The notes beneath the pieces were generated by a model. The model ran no database searches and had not been told where the DNA came from. It saw only the letters and a program-made list of their open reading frames with translations. The position numbers and the translations under genes were made by a program. Below, piece after piece: positions 20,073 through 28,993 of a stretch of DNA of 35,407 bases. The DNA comes from Actinomycetota bacterium (GTDB taxonomy: Bacteria; Actinomycetota; AC-67). The stretch is from NCBI GenBank assembly GCA_040905475.1, contig JBBDRM010000074.1, positions 1 to 35,407 of the forward strand. Reading direction: 5' to 3'. Numbering within the stretch: position 1 is the stretch's first letter; every line of letters begins with the position of its first letter.

Positions 20073-20516
20073 GTGATCCCTTCGTTCTCGGACGTCAAGG
20101 ACCTCGCGGCGCGGGTGCTATCGCGCTCTCACGAGCAGATCTTCCGCATGACCAACGGCCGGATCGGGAACTCCGGCTTCGGGATGCCGGTCTTGATGCT
20201 CGCGACGACGGGACGTAAGAGCGGCAAGGTTCGAACGACGATGCTGACGTCGCCGGTCCAGGAGGGGGACTCGCTCGTCCTCGTCGCGTCGTTCGGCGGC
20301 GACAACCGTCATCCGGCCTGGTTCCTGAATCTGCGGGACGATCCCGATGTCGAAGTCACCATGCGCGGCTCCACCCGCAAGATGAGAGCGCGAGTGGCAT
20401 CGATCGACGAGAAGGAACGGCTCTGGCCGCAGGTGATCGCGAAGTACAAGGGGTACGCCGCGTATCAGCGTCGAACCGACCGCGACATCCCGCTCGTCAT
20501 CATCGAACCGATCTAA
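20073..20516 (+). CDS. Ddn-family deazaflavin-dependent nitroreductase-like protein (second copy)
   Basis: This 147-residue protein has the same fold as the gene at 463. VLMLATTGRKSGKVRTTML (residues about 40-58) and ASFGGDNRHPAWFLNLRDDP (about 72-91) are the F420-binding motifs, and YKGYAAYQRRTDRDIPLVI is the typical C-terminus. The N-terminal helix of about 30 residues (VKDLAARVLSRSHEQIFRMTNGR) is usual in this family and may touch the membrane. It probably reduces quinones or similar acceptors with F420H2; the substrate is unknown. The GTG is the first in-frame start after a TAGCAT -10 hexamer. Its stop is 12 nt from the convergent hydrolase gene. The two copies differ strongly in sequence, so they are not a recent duplication. 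Confidence 0.88.
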   Translation: MIPSFSDVKDLAARVLSRSHEQIFRMTNGRIGNSGFGMPVLMLATTGRKSGKVRTTMLTSPVQEGDSLVLVASFGGDNRHPAWFLNLRDDPDVEVTMRGSTRKMRARVASIDEKERLWPQVIAKYKGYAAYQRRTDRDIPLVIIEPI

Positions 20517-20528
20517 CCGCCAGGATCT

Positions 20529-22268
20529 TCAGCAGGGGAGGCTCAGGGCGATGCAGATCGCCCCGAGCGGGTCCTCGGTGAATCCGGCGCCGCTCGGAGG
20601 ATCGCCTGCCGGCGGGACTCGATCGATGGGCGCGACCGGCACGGAGATCGACGACGGGGCGCTGGCGTCGTGGTGGACGGAGAACGCATCGAGCCCGCGA
20701 GCCGGGAACGCGACCGCGACATCCGACGGCGTGATCGTGAGCATCAGCCGGTTGCCGGCGTCGACGCGATGGCTCGCGATCGTGAGTGCGATCGGCACCG
20801 CGACGGGGGTCGGGCCGAGTCCGGTCAACCCGATGCGGGCATGGGAGAACTCGTGCGCGGAGCCGTCGGGCGCGAGCTCCGACAATCCGATGTGCAACTG
20901 ACCCTCGCCCTCCGAGTCGGCGTTCGCCGACGAAACGTAGATCGTTGCCGACGGTTGGCCGGTGAACTCCGCCGTCTGCGCGAGCGGCTCCGTCGTATAA
21001 ACGAGTCGCATACGCGGGATCGCAGCGTCGTTGTTCGTGTTCACGATCGTTCCGATGAACGGCGCCTCGGGCGGACTCGCGAGGACCGGAAGGTTGCGCA
21101 GCTCCTCGGGCGGGGCGGCGGCCGGCGTCGCGGTGAGCGCGCCGTTCGCGAGATAGAACGTCTGGGTCGCCGATCCGGGGACCGGCCACCCGTGCTCGAG
21201 CCGGAACGCGTTGCCGTCCCACTCTTGCGCGATCGCGACGGTCGCGTCGCGGAGCGGCGGGCCGCCGGCGATCTGGTTCTGGATCCAGGTGAACACGTCG
21301 CCGATCACGGCGAAATTCCCGCCGACGGCTCCGTGGCCGTCGTTCGAGATGGTCAGGCGCACGTCCACGCCGAACAGATCGTCGCCGGCATCGAGCGTGC
21401 GCGCGTGCAAGACCTCGTAGGCGGAGGTGACGAGCTGCGGCAGGATGAGACGGTCGTAGAAGCTCGTCACGGCGTAGACGGGAACGTCGATGCGATCGAG
21501 CCGATGCGCGATGTCGACGAAGATGTCGGGAACCGTTCCGGGCCGGCCGGTAGTCACGCACGACGCGAGCGATCCGGCCAGCATCGGGTTGAACCGCGAG
21601 TACGCGAGCGCCTCGACGGCGAAGAGGGGGCAGATGCCGTCGTCGAGGTACTCCGTCGGCCCTTGAACGGGCGCGATCGCGTCGATCCACCGGCCGCCTT
21701 CGTCGCATGGGATCGTGGAGTCGTAGCTCGCGGCACGCGCCGCGCCGCAGTTGTAGACCGAAGCCGCCCACGAGAGCCAGCCGCCTTGCGACAGCCCGTA
21801 GAACGCGGTCCTGGTCGGTTGAACGCTGGCGTGCCACCAGGCGAGGACGGCGGCCTGGTCGGCTATGTCGTCCCGTCCGAGGAACGCGGCTTGCCCGCCC
21901 GAAGCGCCTTGCCCCCGGACGTCGTAGCTCAACACGTACATGCCGCGCTGCACGGCTTGGAGCATGTCGGCGAAGGTCAGCTCCTTCGCGAAGCCGAAGC
22001 CGTGCGCGATCACCACGCCGGCGCAGCCACCGACGCCGGGGCAGCTCTCCGGGACCCAGAGACGGGCCGCGATGTGCACCGGACTCGTCGCGCCGTCCGA
22101 ACACAGCACGAGCTCCTCGTCGTGGAACCCGAACCGCTGCTCTTGCAGTTCGAAGACGGGGTTCGCAGGATCGAGCCTCGGCGACTCGACGCAGGCTGTG
22201 GCGCTCGAAGAAAGCGCAGGAGAGAGCGCGCCGAGGAAGAGCAGGAGGGCCATGAGCCGAGGCTTCAC
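20529..22268 (-). CDS. Secreted S15/CocE-type alpha/beta hydrolase
   Basis: This 579-residue protein has an N-terminal signal peptide (MKPRLMALLLFLGALSPALS, cleavage near the following SSATA). The catalytic alpha/beta-hydrolase domain (about 40-340) has the strand GVVIAHGFGFAKE, an SYDVRGQGASGG motif typical of X-Pro dipeptidyl-peptidase/CocE enzymes, the nucleophile elbow GLSQGG with Ser160, and His312 in NDGHGAVGG. The acid is probably the Asp in TSFYDRLI. A C-terminal beta-rich domain (about 350-579) resembles the jelly-roll domain of PepX/CocE enzymes. It should cleave peptides or esters outside the cell. The start is a GTG at 22268. The nearest GGAGGAG is about 30 nt away, so the start is less certain than the gene. 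It lies 37 nt downstream of typA. Confidence 0.85.
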   Translation of the reverse strand: MKPRLMALLLFLGALSPALSSSATACVESPRLDPANPVFELQEQRFGFHDEELVLCSDGATSPVHIAARLWVPESCPGVGGCAGVVIAHGFGFAKELTFADMLQAVQRGMYVLSYDVRGQGASGGQAAFLGRDDIADQAAVLAWWHASVQPTRTAFYGLSQGGWLSWAASVYNCGAARAASYDSTIPCDEGGRWIDAIAPVQGPTEYLDDGICPLFAVEALAYSRFNPMLAGSLASCVTTGRPGTVPDIFVDIAHRLDRIDVPVYAVTSFYDRLILPQLVTSAYEVLHARTLDAGDDLFGVDVRLTISNDGHGAVGGNFAVIGDVFTWIQNQIAGGPPLRDATVAIAQEWDGNAFRLEHGWPVPGSATQTFYLANGALTATPAAAPPEELRNLPVLASPPEAPFIGTIVNTNNDAAIPRMRLVYTTEPLAQTAEFTGQPSATIYVSSANADSEGEGQLHIGLSELAPDGSAHEFSHARIGLTGLGPTPVAVPIALTIASHRVDAGNRLMLTITPSDVAVAFPARGLDAFSVHHDASAPSSISVPVAPIDRVPPAGDPPSGAGFTEDPLGAICIALSLPC

Positions 22269-22305
22269 GCTGGTTCGGTTCGGGGCCGTGGAGCGGTTCT
22301 CCTCC

Positions 22306-24135
22306 CTAGGGTGCCTTCTTGAAGGCGCGCTCCCGGACGCGACGGTCGAGCAGCCGCTTCCGAACCCGGAGCGACTCGGGGGTCACTTCGACCAGCTCAT
22401 CGGCCGCGATGAACTCGATGGCGGTCTCGACGCTCAGCTCGCGGTGCGGCTCGAGCTTGATCGCATCGTCCGAGCCGGCGGCGCGGATGTTGGTCTTCTG
22501 CTTCTCGCGGGTGACGTTGACGACAAGCTCGTCGGGGCGGGCGTGCTCGCCGACGACCATGCCTTCGTAGACCTCGGTGCCGGGCCCGATCAGGAGCTCG
22601 CCGCGAGGCTGAAGCGCGTCGAGCGCGTACGCGGTCGCCTTGCCGCTGCGGTCGGAGACCATCGCTCCTCCCGACCGATGCGGAAGCTCGCCGGTCCACG
22701 GGATCCAACCCGCGGCGTGAAGGTGCAGCAATGCCGTCCCTCGCGTCGCTTGCAGGAGCAGCGTCCGGAAGCCGAGCAGCCCGCGGGCCGGAGCTTCGAA
22801 GGTCACGATCGAGCGCCCTTGATCGCCGGGCCGGATGTCGAGCACGCGTCCCTTGCGCGGCGCAAGCGCTTGGGACACCGTCCCGACGTGATCGCCGGGC
22901 ACATCGACGATGCCGCGCTCGACCGGCTCGTGCAGGACATCGTCGATCGTCCGGGTGATGACTTCCGGGCGGGACACCTGGAACTCGTAGCCCTCGCGGC
23001 GCACGGTCTCGATCAGCACGGCGAGCTGCAGCTCTCCGCGACCGGCGACCTCCTGTACCTCCGGCGACTCGGTCTCGCGAACCCGGATCGACACGTTGCC
23101 GAGGACCTCACGCGCCAGCCGCTCGCGAAGATGGCGGCTGGTCAGGAACTTGCCCTCGCGTCCAGACAGCGGCGAAGTCGAAACCCCGAACGTCATGCGG
23201 AGAACCGGCTCGTCGACGATCAGCCTGGCGAGGGCCACGGGATTGTCGGGGTCGGCGAGCGTGTCGCCGATCTCGACGTCGGGGATCCCGGCGGCGACGA
23301 AGAGATCGCCGGCGCCGATCTCGTCCACGCGTTCGCGGTCGAGCCCGCGGAACGTCTCGAGTGCGGTGAGCTTGCGGCGCTCGGTGGAGCCGTCGTCTCG
23401 GCACAGCGCTATGAGACCGTCGGCGCGGAGCGTTCCTTGAACGACCCTCCCGACCGCGAGACGTCCCAGGTAGTCGGACGCGTCGAGGTTCGTCACGAGC
23501 GCCTGGAGCGGCTCGGATGGGTTGCCCTCGGGCGCGGGTACCGACGCGATGATCGCGTCGAGGAGCGGCTCGAGCGTCGCATCCTCGGGCGGCATGCCGA
23601 CGTCGGGCATCGTCCGCCCTTCACGAGCGATCGCCGAGATGACCGGGAAGTCGATGTGGTGATCCTGGGCCTCGAGGTCGAAGTAGAGCTGGTAGACCTC
23701 GTCGAGAACCTCGGACGTTCGCGCGTCCTTGCGGTCGACCTTGTTGAGCACGACGATCGACGCCAGGCCACGACGCATCGCCTTTCCGAGCACGTAACGG
23801 GTCTGGGGAAGGGGGCCTTCCGAGGCATCGACGATGAGCAAGATCCCGTCCACCATGGCAAGCGCACGCTCCACCTCACCGCCGAAGTCCGCGTGGCCCG
23901 GGGTGTCGACGAGGTTGATCGTGTGGCCCTTCCACGGGATCTGAGCTGCCTTGGCGAAGATCGTGATGCCCTTCTCCTTCTCGAGATCGCCGGAATCCAT
24001 GACCCTGTCGGGCGATACCGCTCCGGCGCGGATGACTCCCGAGGCACGCAGCATCGCGTCGACGAGCGTCGTCTTGCCGTGATCGACATGGGCGACGAGC
24101 GCGACGTTGCGGATGTTCTGCGGAGGGACGGGCAT
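22306..24135 (-). CDS. typA: Ribosome-associated translational GTPase TypA/BipA
   Basis: This 609-residue protein is full length for the family. The GTPase motifs are G1 AHVDHGKT (15-22), switch [19 protein letters not shown]3 [10 protein letters not shown] and G4 NKVDR, followed by the beta-barrel domain, the EF-G-like domains and the BipA-specific C-terminal domain ([21 protein letters not shown] without a gap). It binds the ribosome and assists 50S assembly and growth under stress or cold. The ATG at 24135 begins the conserved [18 protein letters not shown] block; an in-frame ATG 29 codons upstream would add unrelated sequence. A TACCCT hexamer lies 10 nt before the ATG and no ribosome-binding site is seen. 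It is divergent from the serine protease gene and is a chromosomal housekeeping marker in this otherwise accessory stretch. Confidence 0.96.
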   Translation of the reverse strand: MPVPPQNIRNVALVAHVDHGKTTLVDAMLRASGVIRAGAVSPDRVMDSGDLEKEKGITIFAKAAQIPWKGHTINLVDTPGHADFGGEVERALAMVDGILLIVDASEGPLPQTRYVLGKAMRRGLASIVVLNKVDRKDARTSEVLDEVYQLYFDLEAQDHHIDFPVISAIAREGRTMPDVGMPPEDATLEPLLDAIIASVPAPEGNPSEPLQALVTNLDASDYLGRLAVGRVVQGTLRADGLIALCRDDGSTERRKLTALETFRGLDRERVDEIGAGDLFVAAGIPDVEIGDTLADPDNPVALARLIVDEPVLRMTFGVSTSPLSGREGKFLTSRHLRERLAREVLGNVSIRVRETESPEVQEVAGRGELQLAVLIETVRREGYEFQVSRPEVITRTIDDVLHEPVERGIVDVPGDHVGTVSQALAPRKGRVLDIRPGDQGRSIVTFEAPARGLLGFRTLLLQATRGTALLHLHAAGWIPWTGELPHRSGGAMVSDRSGKATAYALDALQPRGELLIGPGTEVYEGMVVGEHARPDELVVNVTREKQKTNIRAAGSDDAIKLEPHRELSVETAIEFIAADELVEVTPESLRVRKRLLDRRVRERAFKKAP

Positions 24136-24284
24136 GAGCGAGGCAAGGGTAGCGTGCCGGAGCCATGCTTCGCCGGTTCGGTATTCAAGCGGCGCGTCGT
24201 CGGCGTCGTGGCGCCGACACAAGGAACGGCGCTACTGTGGGTTCCGTCGTCTGGGGGATGGCGCAGCACAGAGGGGGGTTCTCT

Positions 24285-25130
24285 ATGAGACGCGCGTCCG
24301 TGCTCCTGGTGCTCGCGCTCGGCATGTTGGCTGCGGCCGCGATGCCGGCAGCTGCCATCACCGGCGGCGAGCTCGACGGAAACAACCACCCGAACGTCGC
24401 GATGATCGTCTTCTATCAGCCGGATGGTCGATTCCGGTGCACGGCCACGCTGGTTTCCTCCACCGTCCTCGTGACTGCAGCGCACTGCACCGATGGCGTG
24501 CGCGGCAAGAGCATCGTTACGTTCGACACGGTCGCGCCGACACCGACACCGCGCGCGGCGGACGACGCAGGCGACGGCATGTCGCAGACGGGATACACCT
24601 CCGCTCCGGCAGGATGGCTCGCCGGAACGCCGCACGCGCATCCGCTTTGGGACGGCGAGCTGCAGCTGAACGACCTGCACGACGTCGGCGTCGTCGTGCT
24701 CGACGCGCCGTACACCGCTGCGACACCGGCGAAGCTGCCTCCGGCCGGATACCTCGACGGCGTCAAGGCGGAGAAGTATGGGCTCAACAAGCAGGTGTTC
24801 GAGGTCGTCGGATACGGCGTCTTCTTCGAGAAGCCGGAAGGCGGACCTCAGAAGCCCACGGCGGTAGCCGATCGGACGCGGCGGTTCACCACCGCCGTCG
24901 GGCAGAACCTGACGTCCCAAACCTTGATGCTCAACGAGAACGAGAACGACTCGAAGGAGGGCGGAGGCACTTGCTTCGGCGACTCGGGCGGTCCGGCGTT
25001 CCACGGTGGGTTCATCGTGGCCGACACCAGTTGGGGCGGAAGCCAGTTCTGCAAGAGCGTCGGCGGGTTCCAGCGCCTGGACATCGCGGACGCCCGCTCG
25101 TTCCTGGACGAGTTCGTAGCCGTCCCGTGA
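24285..25130 (+). CDS. Secreted chymotrypsin-fold serine protease (family S1)
   Basis: This 281-residue protein has a signal peptide (MRRASVLLVLALGMLAAAAM, then PAAA) followed by ITGGELDGNNHPN, the mature N-terminus type of S1 proteases. The catalytic triad is His67 (TAAHC), Asp133 (HDVGVVVLD) and Ser234 (GDSGGP). The residue six before the Ser, which sets the S1 pocket (position 189 in trypsin), is Gly228. Arg/Lys cleavage is therefore unlikely, and small or hydrophobic residues are more probable. GAGGGGGG just before the ATG at 24285 fixes the start, and a TACTGT at 24233-24238 may be the -10. The gene has its own promoter and a strong terminator right after it, so it is a single-gene unit. 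Confidence 0.92.
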   Translation: MRRASVLLVLALGMLAAAAMPAAAITGGELDGNNHPNVAMIVFYQPDGRFRCTATLVSSTVLVTAAHCTDGVRGKSIVTFDTVAPTPTPRAADDAGDGMSQTGYTSAPAGWLAGTPHAHPLWDGELQLNDLHDVGVVVLDAPYTAATPAKLPPAGYLDGVKAEKYGLNKQVFEVVGYGVFFEKPEGGPQKPTAVADRTRRFTTAVGQNLTSQTLMLNENENDSKEGGGTCFGDSGGPAFHGGFIVADTSWGGSQFCKSVGGFQRLDIADARSFLDEFVAVP

Positions 25131-25143
25131 TCCCGTGAGATCT

Positions 25144-25180
25144 GGACCCCCGCCGGACGGCGGGGGTCCTTCTCTTTGTC
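25144..25180 (+). terminator. Rho-independent terminator after the serine protease gene
   Basis: GGACCCCCGCC (25144-25154), loop GGAC, GGCGGGGGTCC (25159-25169) form a perfect eleven-base-pair GC-rich stem followed by TTCTCTTTGT. It starts 14 nt after the protease stop and is the strongest intrinsic terminator in the window. Confidence 0.88.
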
Positions 25181-25234
25181 ATCCCTCGAGGGCGGGGGAG
25201 GAACGCGGGGCGCGGGTACAGAACCTTCCTCGGG

Positions 25235-26203
25235 ATGAGACGCTTCCTGCCGCTCGCGCTGGCTTTGCTGGCTCTGGGCTTCGGGCCGAGCGAGGCGGCC
25301 GTGGACCTCTGCGCTCCGCGGCTCCTGGTGCTCTCCGCGTTCCCCGGCGAGATCGACATGCTGCTGACGCAGGCGGATATCGGGGGGATCGAGGAGATCG
25401 AGGGACGCCGCTTCTTCGTGGGGACGCTTCGCGGCAACGACGTGGTCCTCGCGCTGAGCGGGATCGGGCTCGTCAACGCGGAGGTGACGACGACGAACGC
25501 GTTCGCGCACTTCAGCTGCGGCGGCGAAACCGCCATCACCGGCGTGGTCTTCTCAGGCGTCTCTGGCGGGACCACCAACATCGGAGACGTCGCGGTGCCG
25601 GATCGTTGGACGATGGACGGCACGACCTGGTTCGTCGTCGATCCGGCGATGTTCGCGACGGCCGAACAGGCGAGCGCGGCGGTGCACCTCACGCGTCGTG
25701 TGCCGATCGGAGACCTCGCGTGTGTGGGCGTCGATCCGGCGATCGTCCGGACGATCCGCATGCCGAACGCGCCGAAGATCACCTTCCACGGCGACGGCAA
25801 GAGCGCGGATTCCTTCAACGGCCGGCGGTGGCCGTGCATCCCGGGCGGGGGCGACATCTTCGGCTGCGAGCCGTGCCGTGCTCCGCTCACCGCCCCGGAC
25901 GTACAGAAGTTCGTCGAGGACGTCCGGCCATTCGTTGATCCCGACTTCTTCTTCGGGTACTTCGAGTCACCGCCGCCCGCTACGACCGAATACGCCGCTG
26001 AGGACATGGAAACCGCAGCGGTGGCGAAGGTCTCGACCGCGGCCGGGATCCCGTTTATCGCCTTCCGCTCGCTGTCCGACGGCAAGGGCGATCCGCTGCG
26101 CCTGCCCGACTTCCCGGCACAGTTCTTCTTCTACCGGCAGCTCGCCGCCGACAACGCAGCTCTCGTCACGCTGGCATTCCTCGAGGCGTGGGCCGGGATC
26201 TAA
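25235..26203 (+). CDS. Secreted MTA/SAH nucleosidase-like (purine phosphorylase superfamily) protein
   Basis: This 322-residue protein has a signal peptide (MRRFLPLALALLALGFGPS, then EAA) and a nucleoside phosphorylase fold. The Met258-Glu259 pair in EDMETAAVA, Arg278 and Asp282 in FRSLSDG match the MTA/SAH nucleosidase residues Met173-Glu174, Arg193 and Asp197 with identical spacing. The Glu in SAFPGEIDMLL fits the first catalytic Glu. It should therefore be able to cleave a purine nucleoside. Cytoplasmic MTA/SAH nucleosidases are about 230 residues; this one is longer because of an insert near residues 185-215 with three Cys and a GGG turn. Secreted relatives include plant bark-storage-type proteins. 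No ribosome-binding site is evident. It is 10 nt from a VOC relic. Confidence 0.82.
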   Translation: MRRFLPLALALLALGFGPSEAAVDLCAPRLLVLSAFPGEIDMLLTQADIGGIEEIEGRRFFVGTLRGNDVVLALSGIGLVNAEVTTTNAFAHFSCGGETAITGVVFSGVSGGTTNIGDVAVPDRWTMDGTTWFVVDPAMFATAEQASAAVHLTRRVPIGDLACVGVDPAIVRTIRMPNAPKITFHGDGKSADSFNGRRWPCIPGGGDIFGCEPCRAPLTAPDVQKFVEDVRPFVDPDFFFGYFESPPPATTEYAAEDMETAAVAKVSTAAGIPFIAFRSLSDGKGDPLRLPDFPAQFFFYRQLAADNAALVTLAFLEAWAGI

Positions 26204-26213
26204 CCAGTTCGAG

Positions 26214-26366
26214 TCACGCGGTTACCTCGGTTCCGTCCTCCTTACCTGCGTAGAGGCAGAACGGATGCCCGGCCGGGTCGAGCATCACGCGAACGTCGTC
26301 TTGACGCTGATGCTCCGATTGTTCGGCGAGCTCGAGCGTGTCCAGAGCATACGAGCCTGGGTCGAA
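26214..26366 (-). pseudogene. C-terminal remnant of a VOC/glyoxalase-like gene
   Basis: The minus-strand frame ending at a TGA at 26214 encodes about 50 residues with the typical end of a glyoxalase-like VOC protein: a helix ALDTLELAEQSEHQRQDD, then VRVMLDPAGHPFCLYAG. The matching N-terminal half is absent: upstream of about 26366 the sequence is the promoter region of the plus-strand lipoprotein gene, and no start or ribosome-binding site is present. It is therefore a truncated gene, probably non-functional. The family call is from recognition of the DPAGHPFCLY block. Confidence 0.6.
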
Positions 26367-26423
26367 CCCCGCCGGGGGGTCACTCGTATTACAGAGTGGT
26401 GAGCCTTCGGCGATGATGGACCC

Positions 26424-27452
26424 GTGAAGAACCTCGTGCGCCGGCTCTCGTCGCTGGTCGTACTCCTGGCTCTGGTCGGCTGCACGCAGACGCCGCAGAC
26501 CAAGCAGTCGGGCCCGATCTCCAGTCCTTCGACGTCGTCTGCTACGAGCCCGGTCCCGACGGTCACCTCGCCGCCGCCGCATCCCGTCTCGCTCGAGGCG
26601 CTGATGCAGAAGGAGTACACCGGCCGGAACCTGAAGGTCGGAAAGGTTCTCGCGACGACGAGCACCTACACGCGCTACTTCGTCACGTACAAGAGCGGGG
26701 ATCTCACGATCTCTGGGATCATGAACGTGCCCGAGGGGAAGGGACCGTTCCCCGCGCTCGTCCTGAACCACGGATACATCGATCCCGACATCTACGTGAA
26801 CGGCCAGGGGATGCGGCGCGAGCAGGACTACCTCGCTCGGGAGGGGTACGTCGTCCTGCACATCGACTACCGCAATCACGCGGCGTCGGACGACGACCCA
26901 AACTTCGAGATGGGCCTTCGGCTCGGCTACGCGGAAGACGCACTCAACGCAGTGATGGCCATCAAGCGATCCGCGCTTCCGTATCTGGATCGTGAGCATG
27001 TCGGGCTGCTCGGCCGTTCGATGGGCGGCGCGGTCACCTTCAACGCCGCGGTCGCACGGCCGGATCTGGTCGACGCGGTCGTGGTGTGGGCGCCGGTGAG
27101 CTCGGACACGGTCGACAACTTCAACAAGTGGTTCCGCAGGGACGAGGATCGACGCGCACTCGCTGAGCGGATCTCGGACAAGTACGGGTCTCCGGAGGAC
27201 AACCCCGAGTTCTGGCGTAACGTCTCCAGCGTGAACTTCTTCGATCGGATCGCCGTGCCCGTCGTGATCCATCACGGGACCGAGGACGAGAGCTGTCCCA
27301 TCGCTTGGTCGGACAAGACCGCCGCAGCGCTCCGCGCCGCCGGGAAGGACGTTCGATACTTCGTTTACGAGGGGGAACAACACGCGTTCGGGCCGCAATG
27401 GACGAAGTCGATGCGCCGAACGGTCGACTACCTCGACGCGCTCCTGAAGTAG
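26424..27452 (+). CDS. Lipoprotein alpha/beta hydrolase (prolyl-oligopeptidase/dienelactone-hydrolase-like)
   Basis: This 342-residue protein has a lipoprotein signal peptide with lipobox LVGC and lipidated Cys20, then a Ser/Thr/Pro-rich linker (about 25-55) that would hold the enzyme away from the membrane. The catalytic domain follows: oxyanion strand ALVLNHGYID, nucleophile elbow GRSMGG with Ser199, Asp288 in HHGTEDESCP and His320 in GEQHAFG. The arrangement matches the S9/acylaminoacyl-peptidase-like group of peptidases and esterases. It acts on the outer face of the membrane on peptides or esters, with unknown specificity. The GTG at 26424 begins the signal peptide; no Shine-Dalgarno precedes it. 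It converges on the next hydrolase with only 5 nt between the stops. Confidence 0.9.
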   Translation: MKNLVRRLSSLVVLLALVGCTQTPQTKQSGPISSPSTSSATSPVPTVTSPPPHPVSLEALMQKEYTGRNLKVGKVLATTSTYTRYFVTYKSGDLTISGIMNVPEGKGPFPALVLNHGYIDPDIYVNGQGMRREQDYLAREGYVVLHIDYRNHAASDDDPNFEMGLRLGYAEDALNAVMAIKRSALPYLDREHVGLLGRSMGGAVTFNAAVARPDLVDAVVVWAPVSSDTVDNFNKWFRRDEDRRALAERISDKYGSPEDNPEFWRNVSSVNFFDRIAVPVVIHHGTEDESCPIAWSDKTAAALRAAGKDVRYFVYEGEQHAFGPQWTKSMRRTVDYLDALLK

Positions 27453-27457
27453 CGCGC

Positions 27458-28846
27458 CTAGCAGGGAGTTGCGGCGAGCAGCCAGCGAGACTTCGCCGCA
27501 CAGGCTCGTTTCAAAAGGTCCACCGCATCCGGCGGCAGCATGAAGCCCGTGCTCACGGTCGCGTTCGTCGCCGCGACCATCTTCGCGTAGTAGACGGCGT
27601 GGCTCGGATAGAGGAGCCGCAACTGCAGGTCGGTGAATGGGATCGTGATCCCGCCGAGCCCGCACAGCGTCGAAACGTAGCTCGCGACGGGCACGTCGAT
27701 CGGCGGCAAGCGTACGCCACCCTCGGCGTTGCCGAACGTGTCCCTTGCCAGCGTGCCCGCGGCGGTGAAGGCGAAGCGCGGGCCGTTCGCGGGTGCGACG
27801 CCGGTCTCGACCCAGGCGTCCAGGTGATGGAGGGCCGCGGCGGCCGCGTAGCGCATCGGGAACGCCGCTCCGGCGAGGATGCAGGCAAGCTGAAGCGGGT
27901 GGGGCTGCTCGCCGTAGTTGCCCGCGACCACGTGGAGTTGATCGTCGGCCGACGCCGGCCGCTTGGGCGCGCCGGCGAAGCGCGGGCCTTGCCCAACCAC
28001 CTGGTGGTAGCCGATGTAGAAGTCGGAGTGTGCGGTGCCGGCGATCTCCCAGAGCCGGTAGTTCGTGCTCGTGTTGGGACTCTCCGGCGAAGCCTCTGCG
28101 TCGCTGAGCAGATGCAGGACCGGAGCGGCCGGCGGCGCGTCGTATGTCTTGCTCCCGCCGCCGTGGATCAGGAATCCGTCGATGACCCCGGCCGCCGCCT
28201 GCGCCTCGGTGACGTATCCGTACAGCCGGCCGGCGGACTGCGATTGCCCCGCCGCCAGAACACGCTCCACCGTCAGCCCGTCCATCGGGTCGACGCCGGC
28301 AGGGGAGCGGATCGCCTGCGCGACCTGAGAGAAGATGTCGAAGGAGTAATCATCGCCGGGATGGGACAACGCGCGGTACCGGACCGGATCCCAGATCTTC
28401 GGCGTGAGCGGCGTGCAGCAGATCCCGGCCGCCTGCGCGCTGACGTGGACGTAGGCCCATCCCTCGCGCAGCAGGAACTCGTGCGTCGTGATCGTGTCCA
28501 CGGCGTTCTCGAACTGGGCGGTGACGTTGACCCAGTCGAGGAGGACCGTCCCGCTGAAGCGATCGGGAGACGAAGGTCGGGTCACGATGATGCGCGTGGT
28601 GTACGGCGCGGTCGCGCCGGTGTCGAGGTTCCGGGCCGTCCCCGAGATGAAGTACTCGGCTTCCTCATACCCGAGCTCTGCGAGCGAGAACCAGCTGTCC
28701 CAGAGCGGGTACCCGTGGATACCGGTTGCCCCGATCGGACCCTTGACCGCCGGGTTCGGCACGGCGGCCCGCCCCGTGCCGGGGAGCCCGGTCAGCGCGA
28801 GGAGCGCGATGAGGATCCCGACGACCGGCGCCCGTTTCCTTGCCAT
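27458..28846 (-). CDS. Secreted alpha/beta-hydrolase-domain protein (PF20091-like)
   Basis: This 462-residue protein has a signal peptide (MARKRAPVVGILIALLALTG, then LPGTGRA). A single large domain follows, of the type annotated as alpha/beta hydrolase domain-containing protein: strand SGTVLLDWVNVTAQFENA, a GWAYVHVSAQAAGI segment, the nucleophile elbow GQSQSAG with Ser202, and the conserved C-terminal stretch LQLRLLYPSHAVYYAKMV. The lower half contains Cys pairs that may form disulfides. The family is poorly characterised and its members are presumed esterases or lactonases. GGGGAGG just before the ATG at 28846 supports the start. It is divergent from the 756-residue exported hydrolase at 28994, so the two may share a control region of 147 bp. 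Confidence 0.85.
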   Translation of the reverse strand: MARKRAPVVGILIALLALTGLPGTGRAAVPNPAVKGPIGATGIHGYPLWDSWFSLAELGYEEAEYFISGTARNLDTGATAPYTTRIIVTRPSSPDRFSGTVLLDWVNVTAQFENAVDTITTHEFLLREGWAYVHVSAQAAGICCTPLTPKIWDPVRYRALSHPGDDYSFDIFSQVAQAIRSPAGVDPMDGLTVERVLAAGQSQSAGRLYGYVTEAQAAAGVIDGFLIHGGGSKTYDAPPAAPVLHLLSDAEASPESPNTSTNYRLWEIAGTAHSDFYIGYHQVVGQGPRFAGAPKRPASADDQLHVVAGNYGEQPHPLQLACILAGAAFPMRYAAAAALHHLDAWVETGVAPANGPRFAFTAAGTLARDTFGNAEGGVRLPPIDVPVASYVSTLCGLGGITIPFTDLQLRLLYPSHAVYYAKMVAATNATVSTGFMLPPDAVDLLKRACAAKSRWLLAATPC

Positions 28847-28993
28847 GGTTCCTCCCCGCTCGATCCGCTCGAACTCGGGAATTCCCCGCGGGACGCCTCA
28901 TCTCCTGGCTACGGCCCCGAACCGTCCCAAAGAGGAAGTCCGGCGTCGCGTGTCGAATCCGACGCTCAGTCCCCCAAGGAGAGGCCTGATCTG

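Noticed and set aside
20670-24288. Long plus-strand open frames opposite the S15-like hydrolase and typA (550 and 782 codons)
   Set aside because: Antisense shadows of clear genes, low-complexity Arg/Asp/Glu-rich, no conserved motif.
27305-28993. Upstream extension of the 756-residue hydrolase frame by 563 codons
   Set aside because: The extension runs antisense to a clear hydrolase gene, and a strong ribosome-binding site plus signal peptide mark the start at 28994.
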